Source of the DNA: Pseudomonas sp. AB6
GTDB lineage: Bacteria; Pseudomonadota; Gammaproteobacteria; Pseudomonadales; Pseudomonadaceae
NCBI RefSeq assembly: GCF_034314105.1
Contig: NZ_JAVIWJ010000001.1
Span: 2,481,501-2,545,500, forward strand
DNA length: 64,000 nt
Direction of reading: 5' to 3'
Part shown: positions 54,952 to 64,000 of the stretch, piece after piece
Numbering within the stretch: position 1 is the first letter of the stretch
Layout: each line of letters opens with the position of its first letter
The notes under the pieces: model-generated
Told to the model about the DNA's origin: nothing
The model's input: the letters and a program-made list of their open reading frames with translations, nothing else
The model's database searches: none
Position numbers and translations under genes: made by a program

Positions 54952-56226
54952 CTATTGCAACAGCTTGCTCGCCAGCACTTTAGAGGGCTCGCCTATGACG
55001 CTTTCGCTGAGTTGGATGAATATTTTGGTGCTGACCGTATTGAGGCGCATCAAGGCACGGCACACATCATCCAAAGATTTTTCATTGTGGGTCTGTTGAC
55101 GGATTTCTTCGTCTAATTCACGCAATAACAGCACAGCCCGGGCTGCGGTGGCCGTATCTATCCGGTCGCCGCGCAAGGTCGTGACATTGGCACTTGCTTT
55201 AGCCAGGCCCAGTTGGACATTCTGGTAACGCTCATCGCTCATGCCTCCGGCACGTCGCATCACTTCAATGGCGTAATACTCGGCGATGCCCTCGCTAATC
55301 CATTCGCTGTGGTGACTGCTGCTAAGCCGATTAAACACATGAACCAATTCTCGCAGCAGCGGGCTGGCGCCAGTTTCGCTGACCACAGGCCGATTGCTAT
55401 TGAGGTAGATCGAATCGTTAGCCGAAACCGCACCATGTGCCATCTGATCGGCGGCGGCCACTACCAACAATTTCTGCGGATTGCGGGCGAATACTGCCTG
55501 CATTTGGGGCCAGACAAAAGTCAACAGTGTCAGCACGTCCATGCGGTGCAGGCCCTGCCCCTGTGGCGCCGTTACGGTCACCTCAGTATCACCAAGGCGC
55601 GTGCGACGGCTGCCCAGGGTACCCGCTAACATCCAGCCGGTCGGGCGATCAAACAGCCGTGAAACATTGTCGATGCGAAATCTATTTTTGCCGATGCGTG
55701 GCCATGGTGTTTCGACGCTCTTCCAGCCCACCGGCAATTCAAACTCCAGGCGTGAGACCAACTCGACGCCGTCCTGCTGATCCAGTCGCGCGCGGGGTAC
55801 CAGGTCTTCGCCGCGCATTAATGCCCATTTAGCAGTCATGCGCGTATCATAGTTGATCGCCTTGGATTGAGACGTTAAGGCCGAACCATGCGCATGGCTG
55901 ATACGCACCCGATAGGTCAGGCTGGCCTTACCGCTCGCGGGATGCCAGATACCCCGACCACTCTGAGCTTGCCACTCGCCGTCCGCCTTGAAATCACTGT
56001 AAACGCCCTGATTTCCTAAATCGAAGTCGAAGCTGCGCACCGCAGAACCTTGCCCGAGTGTCAGACTCACTTGCGCCTGATCACTGCCGGGCAGCAATTT
56101 AACGTGATAGTCCAAATCGACTTTTTTCGCGGCCCATACGGGGCCGGCAACCAGCATCAACATCAGTGATAACGGTAGCGAAAGACGCACAGATTTACTG
56201 CTCCTCGTAAAGTCAGGCTTTGTCAA
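54952..56226 (-). CDS. M61-like (gluzincin) protein with altered zinc motif
   Basis: The TTG start at 56226 overlaps the ycgN stop by four bases. The 424-residue protein has a signal peptide (cut after WAA, residue 33) and a beta-rich N-terminal half, then residues 290-320 read [10 protein letters not shown]...SEGIAEYYA. Family M61 and relatives expect HExxH there; the first His is Arg292 (CGA), while Glu293, His296 and the downstream Glu are kept. Zinc binding is therefore doubtful, and it may be a binding or chaperone protein. It is periplasmic. Confidence 0.7.
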   Translation of the reverse strand: MTKPDFTRSSKSVRLSLPLSLMLMLVAGPVWAAKKVDLDYHVKLLPGSDQAQVSLTLGQGSAVRSFDFDLGNQGVYSDFKADGEWQAQSGRGIWHPASGKASLTYRVRISHAHGSALTSQSKAINYDTRMTAKWALMRGEDLVPRARLDQQDGVELVSRLEFELPVGWKSVETPWPRIGKNRFRIDNVSRLFDRPTGWMLAGTLGSRRTRLGDTEVTVTAPQGQGLHRMDVLTLLTFVWPQMQAVFARNPQKLLVVAAADQMAHGAVSANDSIYLNSNRPVVSETGASPLLRELVHVFNRLSSSHHSEWISEGIAEYYAIEVMRRAGGMSDERYQNVQLGLAKASANVTTLRGDRIDTATAARAVLLLRELDEEIRQQTHNEKSLDDVCRALMRLNTVSTKIFIQLSESVIGEPSKVLASKLLQ

Positions 56227-56672
56227 CCTGCGCGAAATATCAGGTGCTCTTCCCAGTCGTCTTCAGACACGCTGTTTTCGCTGAGCATGCGTCCGGATTG
56301 AGAAATGCGCTCCCTGTGCACGGCGTCACGATCGCCGCACACCAAGTGGTGCCAAAGCGGTAGGTCTTTGCCTTCACTGACCAAACGGTAGCCGCAGGTG
56401 GGCGGCAGCCATTTGAATTCGTCGGCTTGCCCAGGTGTTAGCTGAATGCAATCGGGCACCGTCGCTCTACGGTTGCTGTAATCAGTGCATTGACAGGTTT
56501 TAAGGTCCAGTAACTTGCAAGCGATGCGCGTGTAGTAAACGCTGTTATCGTCTTCATCCTCAAGTTTTTGCAGACAGCACAGGCCACAGCCATCACACAG
56601 GGACTCCCACTCGTCCTGATCGAGTTGTTCGAGGGTTTTGCGTTTCCAGAAGGGTTCGACTTTAGCGGCCAT
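56223..56672 (-). CDS. ycgN: UPF0260 cysteine-cluster protein YcgN
   Basis: The ATG at 56672 gives 149 residues, the usual length; the frame runs back to 56723. Cysteines in [20 protein letters not shown] and VCG match the UPF0260/CxxCxxCC family, thought to bind zinc or iron. Its stop overlaps the start of the M61-like gene. Function unknown. Confidence 0.9.
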   Translation of the reverse strand: MAAKVEPFWKRKTLEQLDQDEWESLCDGCGLCCLQKLEDEDDNSVYYTRIACKLLDLKTCQCTDYSNRRATVPDCIQLTPGQADEFKWLPPTCGYRLVSEGKDLPLWHHLVCGDRDAVHRERISQSGRMLSENSVSEDDWEEHLIFRAG

Positions 56673-56779
56673 GGGTTGGGCAATCAGCATTAAAGAGTGA
56701 AAAGGCCGCCAGTCTAGTGGCACGCGAGACGTGGGCCAAGCGCTTGCGACTGTCGGTAAGGGCGGACTTGTTATATCGG

Positions 56780-57048
56780 CAACCGCAACGTAACTTTATG
56801 AGCCAATTCGACGCTGCCTTCCGGCCTAGGCCCCTCTCACTGCACCGGGCGCCACCGAAGAAGGCCCAGCGTTGTGGCATACCTTCGACACCGGTTCGGC
56901 GTGGGGATACCTGGCGTTGCAGGCCAGCCTAAACGGTTGGCAAGCTCGGCGACAAATCGACCTTGGCTGAGTACCTCCAGGCTCGGAAAGCCCAAGCCCT
57001 CGCCGGTTGGTGTCAGAACTGGCAGCGAAAGGCAATTTCAGCCTGTAA
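56780..57048 (+). pseudogene. Decayed nitroreductase-family gene
   Basis: One plus-strand frame reads EEGPALWHTFDTGSAWGY, then LALQASLNGWQA, and near the end SESPSPRRLVSELAAKGNFSL before TAA at 57046, all features of Pseudomonas nitroreductases. It is broken by TAG at 56827 and TGA at 56968, and the N-terminal and middle parts are missing; EYLQAR survives in a second frame, which implies indels. It fills most of the 435-base gap between ycgN and the dehydrogenase gene. Confidence 0.65.
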
Positions 57049-57055
57049 TGAGAAT

Positions 57056-57090
57056 CGGGATCTGCCTTGAGCTCGCCAGAGCAGATCCCG
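57056..57090 (-). terminator. Hairpin after the 2-hydroxyacid dehydrogenase gene
   Basis: The ten-pair stem CGGGATCTGC / GCAGATCCCG has a 15-base loop and lies 18 bases past the stop at 57108 in the minus direction. The T-tract is weak (ATTCTCATT). Confidence 0.5.
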
Positions 57091-57107
57091 ACGACGGAGA
57101 CAATCGT

Positions 57108-58040
57108 TCAATAACCGCGAGAAAAATCCACTTCGCCGCGCAAAGTCTCTCCCGCTTCAAACGCTTTCACGTTTTCGAGAAACAACCGCACCATTGCTGC
57201 CGGGGAGGTCGGTGCCGAGCTGTGCCCGGTCAACAACAAGCCCCACGCGGTCCAAAACGGATGACGCTGCGGCAACGGCTCCTGACGACAGACATCGATG
57301 ACCGCGCCGGCCAAATGCCCGTCCTTAAGCGCCTCAACCAAATCAGCATCGACCACCGCCACCCCACGTCCTACGTTGATGAACAAACCACTGGGCTTGA
57401 ATTTCGCAAACAGCTTCGCGTCATACAGGTCTTGGGTTTCAGGTGTATTAGGCAGCAAGTTGATAACGTAATCGACTTCGCCTACCAGACGTTCTAAATC
57501 AGCCAAACCGCCCACTTCGATGAAAGGTGATTGGGTTCGCGACGTAGATGCAATACCGTACAACTCAACGCCGAACGGCAGCAAAAAATGCGCAACGCTA
57601 AGGCCAATATCGCCCGCGCCAACAATTAATGCTTTGCGCCCCGACAGGCTGTGGCTCAAGCGGCTGTCCCATTTTCGCTCGACCTGGCTGACCAGTCGCG
57701 CCAGTACCTCACGTTCATGACCCAGCATATAGGTCAGCACAAACTCCGCCATCACTTGGCCGAAGATGCCCACCGCACGGGTGAGTCGGTACGCTTGCGG
57801 CAAACCTTCAGCGAGTAACGGCGTGATACCGGCCCAAGTCGATTGCAACCATTGCGGGGTATGCCCTTGCCGCAGCAAGGTGGCCAAGAGGTCGGGCGCG
57901 CCCAGCCAGACCGGACATTGTTCGGCCATCCGGGAGAGCTCGGCACCATCGCCAGTGCTCATGACTTCAATATCGGGTGCCCATTGGCGCAGCAGTTGGG
58001 TGTAAACCGGGTAATCGTGTTCAGCAATCAGAACGCGCAT
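57108..58040 (-). CDS. D-2-hydroxyacid dehydrogenase
   Basis: The 310-residue protein has the Rossmann loop IVGAGDIGLSVAHFL, the substrate/catalytic residues NVGRGVAVVD (Arg), DVCRQEPLP (Glu) and a late TGHSSAPT (His), as in glyoxylate/hydroxypyruvate reductases. It is shorter than serA. It likely reduces a 2-keto acid with NAD(P)H in the cytoplasm; the substrate is unknown. Confidence 0.9.
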   Translation of the reverse strand: MRVLIAEHDYPVYTQLLRQWAPDIEVMSTGDGAELSRMAEQCPVWLGAPDLLATLLRQGHTPQWLQSTWAGITPLLAEGLPQAYRLTRAVGIFGQVMAEFVLTYMLGHEREVLARLVSQVERKWDSRLSHSLSGRKALIVGAGDIGLSVAHFLLPFGVELYGIASTSRTQSPFIEVGGLADLERLVGEVDYVINLLPNTPETQDLYDAKLFAKFKPSGLFINVGRGVAVVDADLVEALKDGHLAGAVIDVCRQEPLPQRHPFWTAWGLLLTGHSSAPTSPAAMVRLFLENVKAFEAGETLRGEVDFSRGY

Positions 58041-58155
58041 GGCTCAAAACCTATAAAAACAAATCATGCACCGCCAACAGGAATAATCCCGTTGCTGGGC
58101 GCACTCAAAAAACTTCAGACGCGCAAGGTGTTTCGGCGCTCTGGCCCAGCGCCGC

Positions 58156-58449
58156 TTACAGGGGGTCGTTACGGCGCAGCAGCTCTTCAGGTAGATGCTC
58201 GATGTACTCATCCTCCGCCGGAGGCATTTGCAGGTGATAACCCTGCGTATCAAGGTTATTGAGCACTTGATCAATGTCCTCGCGGGACAGCTTGCGTTCA
58301 GGGCTGAGCACCAGGTCGAAAGTATGCATCGGCGGCCCAAAAGCGATCAGCAGATCTGCGGGCACTTTCTTGAGTGCGTCGCTTTTAAGGACATACAAAT
58401 ACATCTCGTTTTTTCGCGGACTTTTATATATAGAGCAAATACGTTTCAA
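58156..58449 (-). CDS. ycgL: YcgL domain protein
   Basis: The 97-residue protein matches UPF0745/Ycg[36 protein letters not shown] and [14 protein letters not shown]. Its ATG overlaps the rnd stop by four bases, and this pairing with rnd recurs in gamma-proteobacteria, which suggests a role near RNA turnover. Function unknown. Confidence 0.93.
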   Translation of the reverse strand: MKRICSIYKSPRKNEMYLYVLKSDALKKVPADLLIAFGPPMHTFDLVLSPERKLSREDIDQVLNNLDTQGYHLQMPPAEDEYIEHLPEELLRRNDPL

Positions 58450-59579
58450 GACTGTTCTCCAGCAGCGGCCAGGCTGTCAAGCAACGCTTGGCCCATGAGT
58501 TCGCGACGCCAGCCACGCAGCGATTCTGGCAATTGATAGGGACCGTCGGGGTAGCCGCTTTTCAGCAAGGCTTCGAGGGTCTTTTTACGCAACATGAGTT
58601 CAGGAGCCATGTTCAATTGCTCGGCGTACTGCTGACCGATCAAGCGCAATGTCTTCAACACAGCGGACGCCTCGATGGGCAATGGTTCGGGCAGCGCGCT
58701 TGGCCATTGCTCTGGCGGCAGGCAGGCAGACGTCTTGATCAAGTCGATCAAAAACTCACCGTCCTGGCGCACGGTTTTAGGGTGAATTTCTTCGATTTTC
58801 GCCAGCGCAGAGAGGTTGTCCGGCTGGGTCTTGGCCAACGGCCAGAGTGAGTGCTCTCGGACCACGCGGTTACGTGGCAGGTTACGGGATCTCGCCTCAC
58901 GCTCGCGCCAAGCACATAATTCTCGCAACACCGCCAACTGTGCGCGGGATAACTTCCAAGCCAGCTTGGCATCACGGTACACGTCATACGGGTCGACTTC
59001 ACGCCGAAGGTTGGCAACCAGTTCAGCGCCGTCGTCGAGCAACCAAGCGTGTTTATCTGTAGTTAGTTTCGGTAGCAGAATGCTGTAAACCTCGGCCAGG
59101 TGCACGGCATCTTCAGCGGCGTAACTAATTTGTGTTTCGGTCAGAGGGCGCTGCAGCCAATCAGAGCGGGTTTCGCCCTTGGGCAGGTCGATCCCAAGCA
59201 CTTCCTGAACCAGACGCGAATAACCCATTGAAAAACCGAGATTGAGGTACGCGGCAGCTAGCTGTGTGTCAAATAATGGCGCGGGCAAACTGCCGGTCAA
59301 ACGCAATAAAACTTCGAGGTCTTCACTGCAGGCGTGGACAACCTTGATGACGTTGGGGTTTTCCAGCAGTGCCGACAGCGGCGCCCAATTACTGATCAGC
59401 AGCGGATCGATCAGGAAGGCACGAGCACCATCTCCAATCTGCAACAACGCGGCGATGGGATAAAAAGTGTCGACCCGCATGAATTCGGTATCGAGGGCGA
59501 CAAATGGCAAGGTCTGCCATTCGACGCAATGTCGGGCGAGGCTAGCGTCGTCACGAATCCAGTGAATATCAATGGCCAC
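58446..59579 (-). CDS. rnd: Ribonuclease D
   Basis: GTG at 59579 is preceded by GGGAG; the frame back to 59648 is rejected. The 377-residue 3'-5' exoribonuclease has DEDD residues in [28 protein letters not shown] and [10 protein letters not shown], followed by an HRDC domain ([17 protein letters not shown] region). It trims the 3' ends of tRNA and other stable RNAs. Confidence 0.95.
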   Translation of the reverse strand: MAIDIHWIRDDASLARHCVEWQTLPFVALDTEFMRVDTFYPIAALLQIGDGARAFLIDPLLISNWAPLSALLENPNVIKVVHACSEDLEVLLRLTGSLPAPLFDTQLAAAYLNLGFSMGYSRLVQEVLGIDLPKGETRSDWLQRPLTETQISYAAEDAVHLAEVYSILLPKLTTDKHAWLLDDGAELVANLRREVDPYDVYRDAKLAWKLSRAQLAVLRELCAWREREARSRNLPRNRVVREHSLWPLAKTQPDNLSALAKIEEIHPKTVRQDGEFLIDLIKTSACLPPEQWPSALPEPLPIEASAVLKTLRLIGQQYAEQLNMAPELMLRKKTLEALLKSGYPDGPYQLPESLRGWRRELMGQALLDSLAAAGEQS

Positions 59580-59704
59580 ACGGCTCTCCCTTGAAGAATG
59601 GCGCGCAGTATATATCGCATCATCGATAACCGGGCATTCACACTGCAAGTCTTGAGCAACTTCCTCCTATACGCCGGACAGAAAACCGGTCATCGAGTTA
59701 AGTA

Positions 59705-60364
59705 TCAGGCTTTTTGCAACACATAAACTCGCCACATGGCGTAACCAGGTAATACATCGTGATGGCCAAGGATTTGAAATCCAGCAGCAGCAAACTCACT
59801 CTCTATTTGCGAACGATTCACCACGAAGCGATTCATCCGCATCACTTCAGGCTCAACAGACGCACGAGCCCGCTCCAGGCGCTTACGTCGCCATGATTTG
59901 ATGTTGCCATCGACCCACAACGCAATGATCACAGTGTCGCGGGTAACGCGGTGGAACTCTCGCAAGATAACCGCACGATGATCCCGGTCGGCGAGGTGGT
60001 GGAACAAGCGCATGCAAAAAATGCAATCCACTGCGTTTGCAGACAACTCAATGGAGAGTGGAGAGGTCTGGAATGTTTTGATCCGTTTAAGCTTTTCAGC
60101 TGAAAAACTAGCCTCCCCCAAGGCGAGCATTTCCGGCGAATGGTCAGCAGCCAAAACGACCCGGTTGCTGTGTTCGGTCAAAACCGACCAAAAACGACCT
60201 GCGCCACTGGGCAAGTCGAGCACCAATCCCGGCTCCCCCGCGACTTTCAGCGCTCGTCGAGCCAACTGTTCGTCACGCCAGTGTGCAAGGCGTCCGTAGA
60301 AGCCGTGCGGTGGCGCACGCTTGCTGTGGTCAGGTTCAGAGCCTAAAGCTTTAACGTTCAGCAT
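59705..60364 (-). CDS. Class I SAM-dependent methyltransferase
   Basis: The 219-residue protein has motif I LVLDLPSGAGRFWSVL, an acidic loop end VLAADHSPEML and CIFCMRLFHHLADRDHR, as in UbiE/COQ5-like enzymes. The substrate is unknown. It begins 10-12 bases after a weak ribosome site (GCAGAG). No partner gene is adjacent. Confidence 0.85.
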   Translation of the reverse strand: MLNVKALGSEPDHSKRAPPHGFYGRLAHWRDEQLARRALKVAGEPGLVLDLPSGAGRFWSVLTEHSNRVVLAADHSPEMLALGEASFSAEKLKRIKTFQTSPLSIELSANAVDCIFCMRLFHHLADRDHRAVILREFHRVTRDTVIIALWVDGNIKSWRRKRLERARASVEPEVMRMNRFVVNRSQIESEFAAAGFQILGHHDVLPGYAMWRVYVLQKA

Positions 60365-60539
60365 GACACTCTGCTTTAAGGTACCGTTTAATGAAGTAAG
60401 AGCCCGTTAGAATGACCGAGTTAATACTTCTCCAAGTGACAAACCTTAATTAGCTGTGCATCAATTTTTTGTGAAAAAAACGCTAACCTATCTACGCGAT
60501 ACTTACTTTTCTGTAAAACGGCTTCCTACCCAGTCACCG

Positions 60540-60684
60540 CTACATCGCGATTTTATTTTCTAGCGTACCAATGCCCTCGATTTCGATATGCACGGCTGTC
60601 CCCCGATTTCAGAAACCGCGGAGGCGCGTCGACCATGACCGGCACGCACTGGCCCTCGGAGGTCTGGATGTTGGTGAATTTCAT
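60540..60684 (-). pseudogene. Deletion remnant of a fumarylacetoacetate-hydrolase family gene
   Basis: An ATG at 60684 with AAGGACC upstream opens MKFTNIQTSEGQCVPVMVD, then the sequence jumps to RFLKSGDS and, in a second frame, HIEIEGIGTLENKI before TAG at 60540. GD-V-IEIEGIGTL is the C-terminus of FAH-domain hydrolases. Almost the whole catalytic domain and one reading frame are lost. It follows the tautomerase gene on the same strand. The remaining part of the 382-base gap, 60365-60539, is AT-rich and empty. Confidence 0.6.
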
Positions 60685-60746
60685 AAAGGGTCCTTTTTTG
60701 AATGCGGCGGCTCTTGCAACGCCGCCGCGATGGCTGCGAGCTGGCG

Positions 60747-61136
60747 TTACTTAGGCGCGTACTGCATCTCGCCGCCGCCGAACGACCAGTCTTCACGGTT
60801 GACCTCGACCAAGCTGATCCATACGTCTTCTTTGCGAATGCCGGTTTTCTCGTGAATACCCTGCGCAACGGCTTTGTAAAATGCCTTTTTGACCTCAACG
60901 CTGCGTCCGGTATTCCATGTCACCTGGATAAATACGATGCCCGAGGTGTAGGTCACCCCCAAGTAACCGGCGTGGGGATACACCAGTTCATCTGCGGCGT
61001 GCCGGTTCACGATTTGAAACTTATCGTGTTCTGGGACATGGGCGGTTTCGGTCATGGCCTCGTACACCACATCGCCGATTGCTTTAACAATGTCAGGCGA
61101 TGTATCTGCGGCTAAATCAATTCTGGCTAATGGCAT
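60747..61136 (-). CDS. Tautomerase-family protein
   Basis: The 129-residue protein has the N-terminal MPLARIDL with catalytic Pro2 of the 4-oxalocrotonate tautomerase/MIF superfamily, plus IFIQVTWN-like and EDVWISLVEVNREDWSFG motifs of the two-domain Tautomerase_2 class. It is divergent from the LysR gene and preceded by AAGG. It likely acts in an aromatic or keto acid breakdown route whose hydrolase has decayed. Confidence 0.85.
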   Translation of the reverse strand: MPLARIDLAADTSPDIVKAIGDVVYEAMTETAHVPEHDKFQIVNRHAADELVYPHAGYLGVTYTSGIVFIQVTWNTGRSVEVKKAFYKAVAQGIHEKTGIRKEDVWISLVEVNREDWSFGGGEMQYAPK

Positions 61137-61220
61137 GGTGGGGCCTTCAAGTCATGGGCAGTAAGAGAGGTGCTTTATTCAAGCGCCAAATCTAATCTCG
61201 CCGACAGCTCTCTACAAGCG

Positions 61221-61242
61221 CATAATTATTCCGCTAATTATG
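61221..61242. promoter_or_regulatory. LysR-type operator CATAATTA-N6-TAATTATG
   Basis: The perfect eight-base inverted repeat lies in the 116-base divergent region between the tautomerase and LysR genes, ten bases before the LysR start. This matches the place and T-N11-A form expected of a LysR binding site. Confidence 0.6.
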
Positions 61243-61252
61243 AGGAATACGC

Positions 61253-62161
61253 ATGCTATTTGAAAACTTGAAAGCATTCGTTTCGGTGATTGACCACAAC
61301 TCGCTAACCCGCGCCGCCCAGGCGCTCTGCCTCACGCAGTCGGCGGTGTCGCGCAGGATTCAGCATTTAGAAGCATCTCTTGACGCCAATCTGTTTGATC
61401 GCACCAGTCGCCCGCCGAAAGCCACCGCCTTGGCTCAACGGATATATCAGCACGCGGTTGTCCTATTGCGCGATGCCGAGCATCTGCTGGACGTGCCACG
61501 CGAGGGAGCCGCCCCCAGTGGCCCATTTCGCTTGGGGTTTACGCAAGTGGTGGCGGACGTGGTGGTGTTCGAGGTGGTCATGAAAATGAAAGCGCAATTT
61601 CCCGAACTGGAAGTGCAGCTTCATACCGATTGGAGTTCCGAGCTTCAGTTGCAGATTGATAACGGCACCCTCGATGCCGCGACATTAATGCTGGCCTCCC
61701 CCAGCCGCCTTCCTGAAGGGGTGACCGGGCGATTCATCTCCACTCTTGAAGTGCTGGTGGTGCAAAGCAAACACAAGCCATTGATAGATCGTCTTTGCGA
61801 GGTTGAAGCTCTCGCCAGCCAGCCGTGGATCTTAAACCCTGAAGGCTGTGGTTATCGTGCGGCGCTGGAGCGTGCCATCGGTGACACAGGGAAAACCATT
61901 AGATTGAGCGTTGATACCCACGGCACCGAGATGCAATTGAGGATGGTCGCCGCGGGTTTGGGATTGGGGTTAATCCCTAAAAACGTACTGCGCCAGAGCC
62001 GGTCTTACAGCGACCTCACAGTGGTTGAGGTCAAGAGTTTCTCCCTTAGCCTGGACATCTGGTTAGTTCACCCCCATCAGGTGGGCAATCTTAAACGCGC
62101 CATGGATATCCTTGGGCAGACCGTGATTGATGGGTTTGTTAAACATCAAGCTGGTACGTAG
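61253..62161 (+). CDS. LysR-family transcriptional regulator
   Basis: The 302-residue protein has the winged helix at residues about 1-60 (FVSVIDHNSLTRAAQALCLT, QSAVSRRIQHLEASLDANLF) and a substrate-binding domain. It likely controls the divergent tautomerase gene and itself through the palindrome at 61221. GAGGA precedes the ATG. Its 3' end overlaps the GMC gene by 23 bases, tail to tail. The ligand is unknown. Confidence 0.93.
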   Translation: MLFENLKAFVSVIDHNSLTRAAQALCLTQSAVSRRIQHLEASLDANLFDRTSRPPKATALAQRIYQHAVVLLRDAEHLLDVPREGAAPSGPFRLGFTQVVADVVVFEVVMKMKAQFPELEVQLHTDWSSELQLQIDNGTLDAATLMLASPSRLPEGVTGRFISTLEVLVVQSKHKPLIDRLCEVEALASQPWILNPEGCGYRAALERAIGDTGKTIRLSVDTHGTEMQLRMVAAGLGLGLIPKNVLRQSRSYSDLTVVEVKSFSLSLDIWLVHPHQVGNLKRAMDILGQTVIDGFVKHQAGT

Positions 62162-63767
62162 TTTCGCAATCGGCCACGATCATTTCAGCGGCCTTTTCCG
62201 CAATCATCAAGGTCGGCGAGCAAGTGTTCCCCGAGACGATGTTCGGCATGATCGAAGCGTCTACCACCCTTAAACCCGCAATACCGTGCACGCGTAAACG
62301 CTCATCCACCACTGCATCTGCGCCCTTCCCCATCTTGCAGGTGCCGACCGGATGGAAAATCGTTGTACCAATACTGCGTGCGGCCTGGCGCAACTCGTCC
62401 TCGCTTTGCAGGCTAACGCCGGGCAAATACTCCACCGGTTGAAAGCGGGCCAACGCCGGGGCTGCCGCGATGCGTCGGGTCAGGCGGATGGCGTCGGCAG
62501 CGATCCTCAGGTCTTCATCATGACTGAGATAGTTTGGGCGAATCGACGGCGCATCTTCCATCCGTGCAGAACGAATCTCTACCGTACCGCGACTCTGTGG
62601 ACGAAGGTTGCACACTGAGGCAGTAAACGCGGCGAACGTATGCAGCGGTTCGCCGAAGCGCTCCAGGGATAACGGCTGCACGTGGTATTCAAGATTGGCT
62701 GACAACTGTTCGGGGCCCGAACGCGCAAAAGCGCCCAATTGGCTCGGCGCCATGGCCAGCGGACCGCTTCGATTGATCGCGTACCGCAAGCCCATGTTCA
62801 TCTTGCCCCAGAGGCTGCCTACCATCTGGTTGAGCGTCTTGGCGTTGCTGATTTTGTAGATCAAGCGCAACTGCAAGTGATCTTGCAGATTGCTGCCCAC
62901 ACCCGATAACTCGTGGCGCACGCCGATGCCGAGTTTTTCCAGCAACGGCTGTGGCCCAACCCCGGAACGTTGCAACAACGCGGGAGAGCCAATTGCCCCG
63001 CAGCACAGAATAATTTCCCGGCGCGCGCGAAACTGTTCTTCTCGTTGCTCAACGCGCGCGATCACAGCACTGGCGCGGCCATTTTCCAGGTCGATTCGCG
63101 AGGCTTCGACACCGGTCAGCACTGTCAGGTTTTTACGCTGGGCAACCGGCCGCAAAAACGCTTTCGACGCATTCCAGCGAACACCGCGTCGTTGGTTGAC
63201 TTGAAAGTAGCTGCAGCCCTCATTGTCGCCACCGTTGAAATCCTCGACGGACGCGATTCCGGTCTCGGCGGCGGCATCGCGAAATGCATCGAGAATGCCC
63301 CACGACAAACGCTGCTGCTCCACTCGCCATTCGCCGTCTGCGCTGTGCGTGTCCGAGTTGCCGGCGTAGTGGTTTTCCGAGCGTTTGAACTGCGGCAGAA
63401 CGGCGTCCCAGCCCCAACCGGTGTTGCCCTGCGCTGCCCACTCATCGTAATCACGGGCTTGGCCGCGCATGTAGATCATGCCGTTGATTGAGGAGCAGCC
63501 GCCCAGCACTCGGCCTCGCGGGTAATTCAGCGAGCGCCCATTCAGGCCCGGTTCGGCTTCGGTTTTGAAGCACCAGTCAGTCCGTGGATTGCCGATGCAG
63601 TAGAGGTATCCCACGGGAATATGAATCCAGTGGTAATTATCTTGTCCGCCCGCTTCGAGAAGCAGCACCCGATGCGCCGGGTTTTGTGACAGCCGATTGG
63701 CCAGTAAACAGCCGGCAGGTCCGGCACCGACAATCACATAATCGTACAGCTCAGCCGTTGCGTGCAT
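62139..63767 (-). CDS. GMC-family FAD oxidoreductase (choline dehydrogenase-like)
   Basis: The 542-residue enzyme has the FAD loop YVIVGAGPAGCLLANRLS, the GMC signatures PRGRVLGGCSSINGMIYMRG and GAIGSPALLQRSGVGP, and the C-terminal catalytic FHPVGTCKMG with VSGNTCSPTLMIAEKAAE. It oxidises an alcohol or aldehyde; betA-like genes usually sit with betB and betI, which are absent here, so choline is not assumed. It is convergent with the LysR gene. Confidence 0.93.
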   Translation of the reverse strand: MHATAELYDYVIVGAGPAGCLLANRLSQNPAHRVLLLEAGGQDNYHWIHIPVGYLYCIGNPRTDWCFKTEAEPGLNGRSLNYPRGRVLGGCSSINGMIYMRGQARDYDEWAAQGNTGWGWDAVLPQFKRSENHYAGNSDTHSADGEWRVEQQRLSWGILDAFRDAAAETGIASVEDFNGGDNEGCSYFQVNQRRGVRWNASKAFLRPVAQRKNLTVLTGVEASRIDLENGRASAVIARVEQREEQFRARREIILCCGAIGSPALLQRSGVGPQPLLEKLGIGVRHELSGVGSNLQDHLQLRLIYKISNAKTLNQMVGSLWGKMNMGLRYAINRSGPLAMAPSQLGAFARSGPEQLSANLEYHVQPLSLERFGEPLHTFAAFTASVCNLRPQSRGTVEIRSARMEDAPSIRPNYLSHDEDLRIAADAIRLTRRIAAAPALARFQPVEYLPGVSLQSEDELRQAARSIGTTIFHPVGTCKMGKGADAVVDERLRVHGIAGLRVVDASIMPNIVSGNTCSPTLMIAEKAAEMIVADCETTYQLDV

Positions 63768-63831
63768 GAATTCCCCGCTGATTTTTTATTGTTATCTAGG
63801 GCAAGCTATAAGGTGTTTTCGCGCAAAAAGA

Positions 63832-63863
63832 AAGGCCGCTGCACGTTGCCGTGCGGCGGCCTT
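63832..63863 (-). terminator. Terminator of the partial gene at the window end
   Basis: The 14-pair stem AAGGCCGCTGCACG / CGTGCGGCGGCCTT (one G-T pair, four-base loop) is followed on the minus strand by TCTTTTTG, 31 bases past the stop at 63895. Confidence 0.85.
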
Positions 63864-63894
63864 CTCAATCGAAGCCGGTCAGATCAGAAAATAA

Positions 63895-64000
63895 TCAGGC
63901 CGAGCGACGACGATAGGTGCGGTAGTTCGGCATCCAGAAGTTACGCTCGATCGCTGCCAGCAACATCTCTTCCGAGGTTTCCAGCGCCAGGCCTTCAGCC
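63895..64000 (-). CDS. C-terminal end of a gene running out of the window
   Basis: Thirty-four codons are visible before TGA at 63895, reading [18 protein letters not shown] and ending RRRSA, with a terminator after it. The FW.P.YR.YRR ending may be that of an NAD-malic enzyme, but this is a weak memory match. Family otherwise unknown. Confidence 0.6.
   Translation of the reverse strand, partial: AEGLALETSEEMLLAAIERNFWMPNYRTYRRRSA

Overview
The window looks like the chromosome of a Pseudomonas species, probably from the P. fluorescens side of the genus. The evidence is gene content and gene order: prc beside an EAL-GGDEF gene, the FKBP / tRNA-Val-Asp / rdgC / BASS transporter block, aceK, lpxO, pxpABC and ycgL-rnd, with high-GC codon use and strong Shine-Dalgarno sites throughout. 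I see no insertion sequence, prophage, CRISPR array or rRNA. Assignments come from reading motifs and recalling families; no search was run.

Positions 1-12,017 are the accessory part. A 5'-truncated gene of halovibrin-like appearance is followed by a 1,309-residue Ig-like repeat protein. Convergent to these lie a pertactin/AIDA-type autotransporter and two large paralogous Ig-like proteins separated by a 42-codon ORF. None of the three Ig-like proteins has a clear signal peptide. The autotransporter promoter carries BvgA-like heptads (TTTCCTA and inverted copies). This is the best place in the window for an undescribed system.

Positions 12,252-26,631 are conserved chromosome: quinone oxidoreductase, tail-specific protease Prc, an EAL-CBS-GGDEF protein, a Sel1 / winged-helix-like / XRE gene string, a YkvA protein, an FKBP lipoprotein, a di-haem cytochrome with a catalase-like partner, two tRNAs, rdgC, a BASS transporter and the guanidinium exporter gdx behind a guanidine-II riboswitch whose second hairpin competes with one that hides the ribosome-binding site. 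A head-to-head pair of perfect DnaA boxes lies at 19,313-19,335.

Positions 26,643-49,268 hold an MFS-acyltransferase fusion, a TDT exporter, an SLC5-PAS-histidine kinase-receiver protein, aceK, lpxO, cysK, a DUF748 protein, a MoxR/VWA pair, the 5-oxoprolinase operon pxpABC, a YafJ amidotransferase, oligopeptidase B and a spermidine-synthase-like protein.

Positions 49,318-64,000 hold an iorAB-like molybdenum dehydrogenase operon with its own tri-haem cytochrome, small RNA and nuclease genes, a degenerate M61-like peptidase, ycgN, ycgL-rnd, a LysR/tautomerase divergon and a GMC oxidoreductase. Three decayed genes lie in intergenic space here and just before: a cyclic-nucleotide-binding domain remnant (48.0-48.2 kb), a nitroreductase (56.8-57.0 kb) and a fumarylacetoacetate-hydrolase remnant (60.5-60.7 kb).
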